Shown: in pieces, positions 1 to 8,684 of the stretch | Position numbering within the stretch: the stretch's first letter is position 1 | Layout: the number at the start of each line of letters is the position of its first letter | Assembly: GCF_031195445.1 (NCBI RefSeq) | Contig: NZ_CP133480.1 | Coordinates: forward strand, 1,970,001 to 2,034,000 | Source of the DNA: Acuticoccus sp. MNP-M23 | GTDB lineage: Bacteria; Pseudomonadota; Alphaproteobacteria; Rhizobiales; Amorphaceae | DNA: 64,000 nt | Reading direction: 5' to 3' | The notes under the pieces: model-generated | The model's input: only the letters and a program-made list of their open reading frames with translations | What the model was told of the DNA's origin: nothing | The model's database searches: none | Made by a program: the position numbers and the translations under genes

Positions 1-755
1 TGGTCGGGTCGATCCTCGACGCAGTCGATGAGCTTGGCATCGCGGACAACACCATCGTGATGTACTCAACTGACAACGGGCCGCACCAGAACTCCTGGCC
101 CGACGCCGGCACGACCCCGTTCCGCAGCGAGAAAAACACCAACTGGGAAGGTGCTTTCCGCGTGCCTGCCGCGCTCCGCTGGCCCGGCCACATCGAGCCC
201 GGCACCGTCAAGACCGGGATGTTCTCGGGGCTCGACTGGTTCCCGACGCTGCTTGCCGCCGCCGGCGACGCCGACATCAAGGAGCGACTGCTCGAAGGCG
301 CCACTGTCGACGGCAAGGAGTACAAGGTCCACCTCGACGGCTATAATCAGCTTCCATACCTGACCGGCGAAACCGACGAGTCGGCCCGGAACGAGTTCTT
401 TTACTTCAACGACGATGGCGTCATCGTCGGCCTCAGATACGAGAACTGGAAGTTCGTGTTCCAGGAGCAGCGCGAAACGGGGACGCTGAACATCTGGGCC
501 GAGCCGTTCACGCCGCTGCGTGTCCCGAAGATCTTCGACCTGCGCTCGGATCCCTATGAGCGAGCCGACCGGACCTCGAACACCTACTATGACTGGGTGC
601 TGGACCACGCCTTCCTGCTGGTGCCGGCTCAGGCGGAAGTCGCGCGGTTCTTCTCGACCTTCGAGGAATATCCGCCGTCGCAGCGGGCTGCGAGCTTCTC
701 GGTCGACCAGATCCAGGAGCAGCTTGAGAACACTTTGAGCGGCATGGTTCAGTAA
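1..755 (+). CDS. Sulfatase, C-terminal part (5' end outside window)
   Basis: This is the C-terminal part of a type I sulfatase, an enzyme that hydrolyses sulfate esters using a formylglycine residue. The reading frame is open from base 3, so the gene starts left of the window and its catalytic Cys/Ser-x-Pro-x-Arg motif is not visible. What remains includes the metal-site motif STDNGP, the downstream lysine segment SEKNTNWEGAFRVP typical of the alkaline-phosphatase-like fold, and a C-terminal region with the LRSDPYERAD motif seen in arylsulfatases. The next genes on the same strand are an exported HAD phosphatase and a formylglycine-generating enzyme, which supports a sulfatase that needs maturation. 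The sulfate ester it cleaves cannot be told from this fragment. Confidence 0.93.
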   Translation, partial: VGSILDAVDELGIADNTIVMYSTDNGPHQNSWPDAGTTPFRSEKNTNWEGAFRVPAALRWPGHIEPGTVKTGMFSGLDWFPTLLAAAGDADIKERLLEGATVDGKEYKVHLDGYNQLPYLTGETDESARNEFFYFNDDGVIVGLRYENWKFVFQEQRETGTLNIWAEPFTPLRVPKIFDLRSDPYERADRTSNTYYDWVLDHAFLLVPAQAEVARFFSTFEEYPPSQRAASFSVDQIQEQLENTLSGMVQ

Positions 756-820
756 GAGCACCGAGCGCCCGCGGGGAATTTTTCTCGCGGGCCGATCACT
801 CCCATCAGTTGGAGTCTGCA

Positions 821-1795
821 ATGCGCCGCATCCTTGCCCTCGCTGCACTGTTCGCTCTGCCGGGCTTTGCCCACGCGGATCCGCTTCCCTCCTGGAACGA
901 CGGGGACGCCAAGGCCGCCATCGTCGAATTCGTCGAGAGCGTCACCGATGCCGCCGCCGACACCTACGTCACCCCCGCCGACCGGATCGCCGTCTTCGAC
1001 AATGACGGCACATTGTGGGCCGAGCAGCCGGTCTACTTCCAGTTCCTCTACGCGCTGGACAAACTGAAGGAGATGGCCGCCGCCGACCCCTCGATCCTGA
1101 CATCGGACCTGCTGAAATCGGCGGCCGCCGGCGACATGAAGGCGATCGCCGCAAGCGGGACGGAGGGGATGCTCGAAATTGCCATGGTCAGTCATTCGGG
1201 AATGGCAACCGATGACTTCAAGGCCAGCGTCCGCAGCTGGCTCGACACCGCACGCCACCCCGAGACCGGGATGGCCTACGACAGGATGATCTACCAGCCG
1301 ATGCTGGAGCTTCTCGCCTACCTGCGCGACGAGGACTTCCGCACCTTCATCGTTTCGGGCGGCGGGATCGACTTCATCCGCGTCTTCTCGCAGGAGGCCT
1401 ACAACATCCCGCCAGATCAGGTTATCGGCACCTCCGGCAACGCGCGCTACGAGGTCGCCGATGGAACGCCTGCGATCATGAAGGACCCCGGCATCTTCTT
1501 CATCGACGACAAGGAGGGAAAGCCGGTCGCAATCGAGAGCCGCCTCGGCAAGCGCCCGATCCTCGCTGCCGGCAATTCTGATGGCGATTTCCAGATGCTG
1601 GAATGGACGACCGCCGGGGACGGACCGCGGCTCGGCCTGATCGTTCACCACACCGATGCCGAGCGCGAGTTCGCCTATGATCGCGACGGCGCCGTCGGCA
1701 AGCTCGCGCGCGGTCTCGACGAGGCCGGGACGCGCGGCTGGCTCCTCGTCGACATGCAGGACGACTGGGCTACAGTCTGGCCCGGCAGTCGTTGA
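821..1795 (+). CDS. Exported HAD-superfamily phosphatase
   Basis: This 324-residue protein has a signal peptide (MRRILALAALFALPGFAHA) and is predicted to act in the periplasm. HAD motif I is DNDGT at about residues 60-64, where the first Asp would be the phosphorylated nucleophile. A motif II-like SGGG and the motif IV-like GNSDGD follow. The overall layout resembles phosphoserine-phosphatase-like HAD hydrolases. I chose the ATG at 821 because GGAG lies 6 bases upstream; an in-frame TTG at 809 would push the signal peptide inward. The gene lies between a sulfatase and a formylglycine-generating enzyme, so it probably removes phosphate from the same class of esterified substrate. That link is inferred from position only. 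Confidence 0.88.
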   Translation: MRRILALAALFALPGFAHADPLPSWNDGDAKAAIVEFVESVTDAAADTYVTPADRIAVFDNDGTLWAEQPVYFQFLYALDKLKEMAAADPSILTSDLLKSAAAGDMKAIAASGTEGMLEIAMVSHSGMATDDFKASVRSWLDTARHPETGMAYDRMIYQPMLELLAYLRDEDFRTFIVSGGGIDFIRVFSQEAYNIPPDQVIGTSGNARYEVADGTPAIMKDPGIFFIDDKEGKPVAIESRLGKRPILAAGNSDGDFQMLEWTTAGDGPRLGLIVHHTDAEREFAYDRDGAVGKLARGLDEAGTRGWLLVDMQDDWATVWPGSR

Positions 1796-1850
1796 CCTTG
1801 CCGGATACGCCAGAGACTCGCGCGATCAAGGCAATCGCGAAGGAGGGGCA

Positions 1851-2933
1851 GTGATACTGACACGATCCGCCGTTATTCTCTGCGCGCTCGGTGCCACGGG
1901 GTTCGCCGCCGGGGTCGTATTCGCGACCGAAGGGACATCGGTGCCCTTCGCGCAATCAGCTCCTGTCGCCTTGGCCGCGGCCGCCTGCCCGGAACGGCCC
2001 CAGGCCACCGGAGAGGTGTTCATCAAGGGCGGCGCGTTCACCATGGGCTCCGACAGCGACCGGCCGGAGGAGCGAATGGCCCACGACGTCCTGGTCTCGG
2101 ACTTTTTCATTGACCGGACGGAGGTGACGAACGCCGAATTCGCCGCGTTCGTGAAAGAAACCGGTTACATCACGATCGCCGAGCGCGGCATCGGCGCGGC
2201 CGGTCGCGGAAAGCTGCCCGACGCGCTGCTGCAGCCGGGCGGCATGGTGTTCGCCCCGCCCACCGAGCCGGTCGGCGACTTCACGGACGTTTCCAGGTGG
2301 TGGCGATGGGCGAAAGGGGCCAGCTGGCGCCATCCGGAGGGCCCCGGCAGCACCATCGAGGACCGGGACCATCATCCGGTCGTGCAGGTCTCGATTGAGG
2401 ATGCGTATGCCTACGCCAAATGGGCCGGCCGCGCGCTGCCGACCGAGGCGCAGTGGGAATACGCCGCGCGCGGCGGCCTGAAAGATAAGCGCTACACCTG
2501 GGGCAACACCTACGACGAGGCCGACGCCGACAAGGCGAACACATGGCAGGGCGCGTTCCCGACCAACGACGAGCAGATCGACGGTGCCCACGGCACGGCC
2601 GCGGTCGGATGCTATGAGGCGAACGGATATGGCCTTTACGACATGGCAGGCAACGTCTGGGAGTATGCGCAGAACTGGTGGGTGCCTGGCCACCCTGCCG
2701 TTGCTGCGACCGACCCCCTCGGCCCGACCGTTCGCGAAGCCTTGACCCATGGCACGGCGCTCGGCCCGCAGGTGACGGTCAAGGGCGGTTCATGGCTGTG
2801 TGCGCCCGTCTATTGCGCGCGCTTCAGGCCCTCGGCCCGGCAGCCCCAGGAGCTCGCCCTCGGATCAAATCACATCGGCTTTCGAACCGTGCGGCTCCCC
2901 GGCAGTCGAGTGCGAACGACCGATGTCCCATAA
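1851..2933 (+). CDS. Formylglycine-generating enzyme (SUMF1 family)
   Basis: This 360-residue protein has the FGE-sulfatase fold and should oxidise the active-site cysteine of sulfatases to formylglycine. An N-terminal hydrophobic segment suggests export or membrane anchoring. Family motifs visible are GGAFTMGS, IDRTEVTNAEF, RALPTEAQWEYAARGG and MAGNVWEY. Near the C-terminus KGGSWLCAPVYC holds two cysteines five residues apart (about C317 and C322), the spacing of the catalytic copper-binding pair in true FGEs, so this looks like an active enzyme and not one of the many cysteine-free paralogues. The GTG at 1851 is preceded by AGGAGG, which sets the start. The upstream sulfatase is the obvious client. 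Confidence 0.92.
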   Translation: MILTRSAVILCALGATGFAAGVVFATEGTSVPFAQSAPVALAAAACPERPQATGEVFIKGGAFTMGSDSDRPEERMAHDVLVSDFFIDRTEVTNAEFAAFVKETGYITIAERGIGAAGRGKLPDALLQPGGMVFAPPTEPVGDFTDVSRWWRWAKGASWRHPEGPGSTIEDRDHHPVVQVSIEDAYAYAKWAGRALPTEAQWEYAARGGLKDKRYTWGNTYDEADADKANTWQGAFPTNDEQIDGAHGTAAVGCYEANGYGLYDMAGNVWEYAQNWWVPGHPAVAATDPLGPTVREALTHGTALGPQVTVKGGSWLCAPVYCARFRPSARQPQELALGSNHIGFRTVRLPGSRVRTTDVP

Positions 2934-3165
2934 CGTCCCATTATGCGTCCGGCGCCGGAAATAGCAGTTTAGTATTGTCCCACTTCAGTAGATTTGAGAT
3001 GCGTCGCCAGACTACTCATCTCGTGGTCAATTATTGAGGTGAGGGATGTCGGTGTCGAAGCGGGGGCGTCCGCTAGTGAGTGTTCCCCGTCAGCACCTAT
3101 GGTCCAGAATTGAGATAGTGATTTAAGGAGGGTTTGGGTCTCGTCGTCCTGACGAAGGAACGAAG
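2934..3165. other. Non-coding stretch between FGE and IS remnants
   Basis: About 230 bases without a convincing gene. The motif TGTCCCA appears near 2925 and TTGTCCCA near 2977, which may be remains of insertion-sequence ends, but I cannot define a matching pair of terminal repeats. The last 50 bases lead into the OrfA transposase gene and contain AAGGAGG at about 3125 and GAAGGAACGAAG just before its start. Confidence 0.4.
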
Positions 3166-3540
3166 ATGAGATCCAAACTCTCGAACACGAAAAAGCCTGC
3201 GGAGCAGGTGGTAAAAGACATTTGTCGGGCAACCCGGCGGCACTTCTCGGCGGAAGACAAGATCCGGATCTTGCTGGATGGCCTGCGCGGCGAGGACAGC
3301 ATCGCCGAGCTCTGCCGCAAGGAATGCATTGCTCAGAGCCTGTATTACACTTGGTCGAAGGAATTCATGGAGGCGGGCATGCGCCGGCTTGCCGGTGACA
3401 CCGCCCGTGCCGCCACGACCGGCGAGGTGAAGGATCTGCGCCGCGAGGCCAGCGGGCTGAAGGAATGCGTCGCCGACCTGACGCTCGAGAACCGCCTGCT
3501 CCGCAAAAGCAGGAGCGCGGATGGGGGCGACGACGCATGA
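3166..3540 (+). CDS. IS3-family transposase OrfA (intact)
   Basis: This 124-residue protein is the first orf of an IS3-family element. It has the N-terminal helix-turn-helix (RRHFSAEDKIRILLDGL, then DSIAELCRKECI) and the C-terminal leucine-zipper-like helix LRREASGLKECVADLTLENR. Its reading frame is complete. The stop TGA at 3538-3540 overlaps the ATG of the following OrfB remnant at 3537, the usual arrangement for frameshift-coupled OrfA/OrfB. OrfB is badly deleted, so the element cannot move by itself. The intact OrfA may still bind related element ends. Confidence 0.85.
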   Translation: MRSKLSNTKKPAEQVVKDICRATRRHFSAEDKIRILLDGLRGEDSIAELCRKECIAQSLYYTWSKEFMEAGMRRLAGDTARAATTGEVKDLRREASGLKECVADLTLENRLLRKSRSADGGDDA

Positions 3541-4036
3541 GGTATCCCGGAACCCAGAAACTCGAGATTATCAGGATCGTCGAGCAGTCCCACCTGCCGG
3601 CGCGCAAGACGCTGGCGCATTTGGGTATCCCGCGCCGAACTTTCTGCCGCTCGTGAACCACAGGCCACGCCTGCTGCCAGATAATGGCCCTTGCTCCATC
3701 ACCAGCGATCTCGACGATTACATCGAGGCCCACAAGATGAATCATGTGCGCGGTGCGCCCTTCCACCCCAAGACCCAGGGCAAGATCGAGCGCTGGCACC
3801 AGACCATGAAGAGCCGCATCCTGCTGGAAAACGACTTCCGGCCCGGCGACCTCGAATGCCGGTTCGCAGCCTTCGTCGCGCACTACAATGACCGGCGGCA
3901 CCACGAGAGCCTGGACAACGTGACACCCGCCGATGCCGACTTCGGCAGGGCCGCTACCATCATCAAACAGCGTGAGAGGATCAAGCGACAGACCATCGAA
4001 GATCGGCGTTTGCAGCACCGCAAGCTCGCCGCCTAA
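3537..4036 (+). pseudogene. IS3-family transposase OrfB, internally deleted and frameshifted
   Basis: Two pieces of an IS3-type OrfB are visible. Frame 1 (3537-3656) encodes the N-terminal segment MRYPGTQKLEIIRIVEQSHL through GIPRRTFCRS and stops. Frame 2 (about 3655-4036) encodes the C-terminal part of the DDE integrase core, with LPDNGP, then HPKTQGKIERWHQTMKSRIL and ERIKRQTIEDRRLQHRKLAA. From my memory of the family, roughly 200 residues containing the first catalytic Asp are missing between them. The junction near 3650 is abrupt, which fits a single deletion. This is a dead element. Confidence 0.85.
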
Positions 4037-4110
4037 CATCAATCATCAGACGAGGCCGACACTCCGCAATCTACGCCCCGACCTGCGCCGAATGTTCTGA
4101 CGACGGACAG

Positions 4111-4233
4111 ATGCCGTGGGAGGTGCGCAAGCTACGTCAGCTCGAGGAGGAGAACACGAAGCTGAAGCGGCTCGTGGCGAACCTCTCGCTGGACAAGGCA
4201 GTGCTGCAGGACGTGCTTGCAGAAAAGCTCTGA
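4111..4233 (+). pseudogene. IS3-family (IS407-type) OrfA, 3' fragment
   Basis: This fragment encodes the C-terminal leucine-zipper helix of a second OrfA (VRKLRQLEEENTKLKRLVAN, then LSLDKAVLQDVLAEKL). The N-terminal helix-turn-helix is missing, apparently lost where the preceding IS remnant joins at about 4040-4110. It differs in sequence type from the OrfA at 3166, so two unrelated IS3-family elements are nested or abutted here. The following OrfB remnant starts in another frame a few bases before this stop, the normal IS3 OrfA/OrfB layout. Confidence 0.8.
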
Positions 4234-5095
4234 AGACTGCTCGCAGGCGCTGCGTGATGGATGAGGTTCGAGGGACCTGGAAGATTTCTGTCAGGCGCGC
4301 CCACGCGGTCCTGACGATCGATCGGTCCAAGTACACCGACCAATCGCGACGCGGCGATCAGGCTGCTCTGAGGGCGCGCATCAAGGAGATCTGCGAGACG
4401 CGGGTCCGCTACGGATCCCGGCGCGTCCACGTCCTGTTGCGACGAGAGGGTCGGCCGGTGAATGCGACGAGGATCTACCGACTAGATAAGGGGTCGGGCC
4501 TGCCGCTGCAAACCAGGGTCCCAAAGCGGCGTTTAAAGGCCAGGCTGCGCGATGACCGCAGGCCGGCCACGCAGACGAACGAGACGTGGACGACGGACTT
4601 CGTTCACGACCAGCTCGCCACCGGCCGCAAGGTTCGCATCCTGACGATCTTACGACACGTACTCGCGCTTCTCGCCGACAGTCGATCCGCGGTTTAGTTA
4701 TTGGAGAGAGGACGTGGTGCGGGCTCTCGAACGGACCTGCCGGGAACCAGGCTATCCGCAAGCGATTCGGGTTGACCAGGGGAGCGAGTTCGCCTTCCGC
4801 GACCTGGATCTGTGGGCCTGCCAGAAGGGCGTCGTTCTCGACTTCTCCCGGCCGGGCAAGCCGACCGACAATGCCTTCATCGAGTCCTTCAACGGCAAGC
4901 GTCGCACAGAATGCCTGAACGCCCACTGGTTCATGAGCCTTGACGACGCCTGGGCCAGGATGGAGGCTTGGTGTAGAGACTAGAACGAAGTTCGCCCTCA
5001 CAGCGCGCTGGGCCAGAGGACCCATCGAGCTGATGAAACCCGCTCAGGCCGCTTCACCACGGCTCGAGCGCACACCCCCGGAAATTCTCCAACCG
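4227..5095 (+). pseudogene. IS3-family (IS407-type) transposase OrfB, multiply disrupted
   Basis: The first part (frame ending at 4697) encodes RRAHAVLTIDRSKY, RYGSRRVHVLLRREG and the integrase-core start TNETWTTDFVHDQLATGRK. Near 4650 a frameshift moves the reading to the frame of 4714-4983, giving DVVRALERTCREPGYPQAIR, VDQGSEFAFRDLDLW, then DFSRPGKPTDNAFIESFNGK. A TAG at 4981-4983 replaces what should be the Tyr codon of the conserved RDYNEVRPHSALG segment. A second frame change follows before IELMKPAQAASP. The gene is therefore broken in at least three places. A 3' fragment of a related copy lies at 8685-8890. Confidence 0.85.
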
Positions 5096-5145
5096 GGTGG
5101 TCCAAAGACGGGGGGCACCTCAGATGCTTTGTCAGCGAGTTCGCA
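5030..5145 (+). repeat. 3' end of IS407-type element (copy 1 of shared right end)
   Basis: The segment from the ATCGAGCTGATGAAA block to the CCGGAAATTCTCCA and GGTGGTCCAAAGAC blocks has a close counterpart at 8803-8895 (CCGGAAATCCTCCA, GGCGGTCCAGAG) in the same orientation. It marks the right end of the element. The exact outer boundary and the target duplication cannot be fixed by eye. Confidence 0.6.
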
Positions 5146-5208
5146 TGTTAACTCAGCGGAACTTTCCACTTTCGGGGGGAATGTCCAGATCATCCATGCC
5201 GGGGTCCG

Positions 5209-7422
5209 TCAGGTGGCGATGGCAGTAGGCCGGCCGAGTAGATAGCCCTGGCCGAGACCGCAGCCCAGCTCAATCAGAAGCGCCTCCTGCTCGGGGGTCT
5301 CGATGCCCTCGGCCACCACCTCGAGGCCGAAATCGTCTGCAAGGCGCAGGACGGCCCGCACCAGGCGCTGATCGGACTTAGCGCTGGACAGGCCCATGAT
5401 CAGCGAACGGTCGATCTTCAGGAAATCGAACGGCATCGATTGCAAGATGCTCAGCGAGGAGTAGCCGCGGCCGAAATCGTCGATCGCAAGATGGACGCCC
5501 AACCTGCGGATCGCGCGCAAGCTGGCGAGAGCCGCGGCCGGCCGTTCGGCGATGGTGCTCTCTGTAATCTCCAGGCACAGCCGCTCCGGCGGAAACTCCC
5601 AGCGTTCCAGCGTGTTAATTACGGAAGACTGCAGGCCCGGATCGTCGAGTTCGAGGGGCGAGACGTTGACATTGAGCCGCCAGTCGCCGCCCACGCGCGT
5701 CGCAATTTCCACAGCCTGCTCGATGATGCTGATGCCGAGCGCGCGGATCTGACCCGTATGCTCGGCCACCTTCACGAACTCCTCGGGGCTGACGTCGCCG
5801 AGTTCGCTGTGCTGCCATCGTGCCAGTGCTTCCCGCCCGACCAGCTCGCGGCTGCCGAGGCGCATGATGGGCTGGAAGGAGGGGCGGATTTCTCCCGCCT
5901 CGATCGCCCGCTTGATGCTGTGCACGATCCGGGCGTGGCGCTCGACCTTCTCCTGAATTGCAGCGTCGAACGAAACGATTCGGTTCCGCCCCCCTTCCTT
6001 GGCCCGGTACATCGCGGCATCCGCCCGTCGCAGCACCCCCTCCAGCTCCAGGTCGTGGCCGTCGTGAACGAGGAGGCCGATGGAGGCCGTGACAAAGAAT
6101 TCCCGTCCGTCCAGGACGAAGGGCCCGGAGACGCGGTCGAAGACCTCCGCGGTCCGTGTCTCGAGCTCGGACAGGTCGTCGATTTCCTCGATCAGGATGA
6201 CGAACTCGTCCCCGCCAAAGCGGGCCACGGTGTGGGGAGAGCCGACAGCATCGACGAGACGCTGCGCGACCTGCCGCAGCAGCTCGTCGCCGATGCTGTG
6301 GCCGTGGCTGTCATTGACGAGCTTGAAGTGATCGAGGTCGAGGAAGAGAAGGCCGATCAGGTGGCCGCGCCGCTTCGCCCGCTTGGCGGCGCGCATCAGA
6401 CGGTCGGCAAGGAGCGATCGGTTGGGCAGGCCGGTCAGCATGTCGTGCATCGCCTGATGGGCGAGAAGGTCCTCCGCCTTTCGCCGCTCGGTGATGTCAC
6501 TGGCGGTCACCACGAGCCCGCCAACGGCCGGGTCCGCACGCAGGTCGATGGCGCGGGAGGCGAGCCAGCGCTGTCCGTCCGGCGTATCGACGAGGCAATC
6601 TGGCAGCGCCGTACCCCCGCCTTGCGTTCCCTCACCGAGGAGGGCGCTCGCCGCCGCCTCGACATTTTCTCGGTGGTCCGCGTTCAGTGCACTCCACCAG
6701 CATGCACCCGTCATGGTCCGCCCCGTGAGGCGCTGCACGGAGGGGCTTGCCCATGCCACCAGACCGTCCTCATCCATGACGAGGACGAGGTCTGAGGCGT
6801 GCTCCGTGATTGCGGCAAGGCGTGCCTGCGCGTTGGTCACCTGCCGTGCAGCGTCCCGGCGCACGAGCGCGGAGCAGACCACGTCGCTGACGGAGGTGAG
6901 GAGGCTCACCTCGCCGGCGGAGAAAATCCGGCGGGCGCGGACTGCGTCGAAGCCGACGAAGCCGAACAGCTCGCCGGCGTTCAGCATGGGCACCACAAGA
7001 AGCGACTTGACGCCCTGCCTTTCAAGAAGCTCGCGCTCTTCGGCCCGTACCGCCGGCAGCGCCTTCACGTCGGGAACGTACACCGGCCGGCCATCACGAA
7101 ACGGTCGCAGCCAGAACCGGATGATGTCCTGCGGCAGGTCCTGAAGCGTTTCGATCTCGGGCTGGATGCCGGGGGCGCACCATTCGTGGGTGTTGGTGAT
7201 GAGGGCACCGGGGCGCGTTTCGAAAACGTAGGTCCGATCGACGCTGACGAAGGCGCCGAGGCGGGCGAGCGCTTCGTCGACACCGGCCGGAACCTCGTGG
7301 AGCGCACGATGCACGAACTGACCGATGACCTCTGTCACCAGCGCCTGCATTTGCGTCAGCCGCTGATACGCTTCCCGCACGTCCTCGATCGGTTCGGTCG
7401 CAGGGCTGGCGACAGTCTGCAT
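5209..7422 (-). CDS. GAF-PAS-GGDEF-EAL cyclic-di-GMP signalling protein
   Basis: This 737-residue protein has a GAF-like sensor (about 25-190), a PAS domain (about 200-310), a GGDEF domain with the exact motif at 403-407 and an EAL domain whose motif is at 531-533. The GGDEF site looks competent for diguanylate cyclase activity. The inhibitory RxxD site that normally precedes it by five residues is GSPH (394-397), so product inhibition is probably absent. The EAL domain keeps IDDFGRGYSS, FLKIDRSLI and VAEGIETPEQ, so phosphodiesterase activity is also plausible. There are no membrane segments, so it is cytoplasmic. The ATG at 7422 has AGAGG upstream. The gene stands alone between insertion-sequence remnants. 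Confidence 0.93.
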   Translation of the reverse strand: MQTVASPATEPIEDVREAYQRLTQMQALVTEVIGQFVHRALHEVPAGVDEALARLGAFVSVDRTYVFETRPGALITNTHEWCAPGIQPEIETLQDLPQDIIRFWLRPFRDGRPVYVPDVKALPAVRAEERELLERQGVKSLLVVPMLNAGELFGFVGFDAVRARRIFSAGEVSLLTSVSDVVCSALVRRDAARQVTNAQARLAAITEHASDLVLVMDEDGLVAWASPSVQRLTGRTMTGACWWSALNADHRENVEAAASALLGEGTQGGGTALPDCLVDTPDGQRWLASRAIDLRADPAVGGLVVTASDITERRKAEDLLAHQAMHDMLTGLPNRSLLADRLMRAAKRAKRRGHLIGLLFLDLDHFKLVNDSHGHSIGDELLRQVAQRLVDAVGSPHTVARFGGDEFVILIEEIDDLSELETRTAEVFDRVSGPFVLDGREFFVTASIGLLVHDGHDLELEGVLRRADAAMYRAKEGGRNRIVSFDAAIQEKVERHARIVHSIKRAIEAGEIRPSFQPIMRLGSRELVGREALARWQHSELGDVSPEEFVKVAEHTGQIRALGISIIEQAVEIATRVGGDWRLNVNVSPLELDDPGLQSSVINTLERWEFPPERLCLEITESTIAERPAAALASLRAIRRLGVHLAIDDFGRGYSSLSILQSMPFDFLKIDRSLIMGLSSAKSDQRLVRAVLRLADDFGLEVVAEGIETPEQEALLIELGCGLGQGYLLGRPTAIAT

Positions 7423-7527
7423 GCTCGACCTCTGTCTACGTCAGTGCACGATACTATAAGGGCTGAGAAAGAAGACACTTCATTTATCAAATCAAATGAT
7501 GCCAATACCAAAAAATGCGGCGGCAAA
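7423..7527. promoter_or_regulatory. Divergent promoter region between c-di-GMP gene and transpeptidase
   Basis: This 105-base AT-richer gap separates two divergent genes. It contains ACTATAAG near 7453 and AT-rich DNA at 7478-7515 that could hold promoter elements. No clear operator palindrome is visible. Confidence 0.35.
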
Positions 7528-8673
7528 ATGGATGGAAGGCCATCAAAAGGGGGCTGTCGCCGGCGTTCGCACCCGCGGTCGTGGCATCTGGCCGCGCACG
7601 GGACGCAACACTGCATCGATGTTCTGAAGCCCATCGCGCGTTATGTGATCGAAAATCCGGGACGTCCCGATTCGTTTGTTCCACACTCGCGTCAACTGGG
7701 CGCCAACGAGCGGGAAAGGGCCAAGCACTTGCACGCAGCGACAAACTGCAGTCCTGGATCGCGATGGCGCGCCTGGCTGGCCGCCTTTGCCATCACCCTT
7801 ATTGCGCAGACCGCGCTTCCCGCAAGAAACGCCTCGGCCGCGGATGGCGGCGGTGCACTTCAGCCCGCCGCCATAGCCGCCGCCGAACGGATCCGCATCC
7901 CGGTGCCCGTGATCCGCGCGGCTGGGGCGCTGGAGCGACATGGGGAACGTTACGCGCTGGCCGGGATCGCCGTAACCGATCCCGATGAGGTGTGCGCAAA
8001 GGGGGCTCAACAATGGCCGTGCGGGCGCATGGCGCTCACTGCAATCAGGCGGTTCGTGCGCATGCGCACCGTTTTGTGCGAGCCGGCGACGGGGAAAGAC
8101 AACGACGCAGGCCGCGTGAACTGCACCGTTGGCGGACAGGACATTGCGGCCTGGCTCGTCACGCATGGCTGGGCGCGTGCGGAAATCCCATTCCACGCGG
8201 AGGCCGAACAGGCGGCAAGGGACGCAGGGCTGGGCGTTTGGAGCCCGTCCCGCCCCGGGATCGCAGCCGGGCTCACCCGGGCATCGGCCGTCGATGGTGC
8301 GGCGGCGGGCGACGCGGCTGTCTATGCCGAGGTGGACCTGTCCGATCAGGCGCTCACGCTTGTTCACCGCGGAACTGTCGTGGCGACGTGGCCGGTCTCA
8401 ACGGCCCGCCACGGAAAGGTCACGCCGGTGGGGCAATGGCGCGCGCAATGGCTGTCCCGCCACCACCGCTCCAGCATCTACAACAATGCGCCGATGCCCT
8501 ATTCCGTGTTCTTCAACGGCGACTATGCCATCCACGGCACCAACCAGATCGGCCGGCTCGGCAGCCCTGCCTCTGCCGGCTGCGTCAGGCTTCATCCCGA
8601 TCATGCGGCCATCCTGTTCGATCTTGCGCGCCGTGAAGGGCCTGCCAACACGCTGGTCGTGGTGCGGCAATAG
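7528..8673 (+). CDS. Thermonuclease-like domain fused to L,D-transpeptidase (YkuD)
   Basis: The C-terminal half is a YkuD L,D-transpeptidase domain, which cross-links peptidoglycan or attaches proteins to it. It has the signature HGTNQIGRLGSPASAGCVRL with the catalytic Cys in SAGCVR. The middle part resembles the staphylococcal-nuclease-like fold (FVRMRTVLCEPATGKDNDAG, then AAWLVTHGWARAEI, then ARDAGLGVW). A hydrophobic segment (WLAAFAITLIAQTALPARNASA) would be the signal peptide. The start is uncertain: ATG 7528 leaves about 75 residues before that segment, whereas TTG 7729, preceded by GGGAAAGGG, gives a normal export signal and is perhaps more likely. Whether the nuclease-like domain is catalytic is unknown. 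Confidence 0.82.
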   Translation: MDGRPSKGGCRRRSHPRSWHLAAHGTQHCIDVLKPIARYVIENPGRPDSFVPHSRQLGANERERAKHLHAATNCSPGSRWRAWLAAFAITLIAQTALPARNASAADGGGALQPAAIAAAERIRIPVPVIRAAGALERHGERYALAGIAVTDPDEVCAKGAQQWPCGRMALTAIRRFVRMRTVLCEPATGKDNDAGRVNCTVGGQDIAAWLVTHGWARAEIPFHAEAEQAARDAGLGVWSPSRPGIAAGLTRASAVDGAAAGDAAVYAEVDLSDQALTLVHRGTVVATWPVSTARHGKVTPVGQWRAQWLSRHHRSSIYNNAPMPYSVFFNGDYAIHGTNQIGRLGSPASAGCVRLHPDHAAILFDLARREGPANTLVVVRQ

Positions 8674-8684
8674 TCTGGCGGGTT

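Noticed and set aside
749-1651. Long minus-strand open frames opposite the HAD and other plus-strand genes
   Set aside because: They lie antisense to genes with clear motifs, have Arg/Gly/Ala-rich composition typical of GC-rich shadow frames, and show no recognisable domain.
6799-7527. Long N-terminal extension of the transpeptidase gene back to 6799
   Set aside because: It runs antisense through the GAF/PAS part of the GGDEF-EAL gene and would bury the signal peptide. A start at 7528 or 7729 is far more likely.
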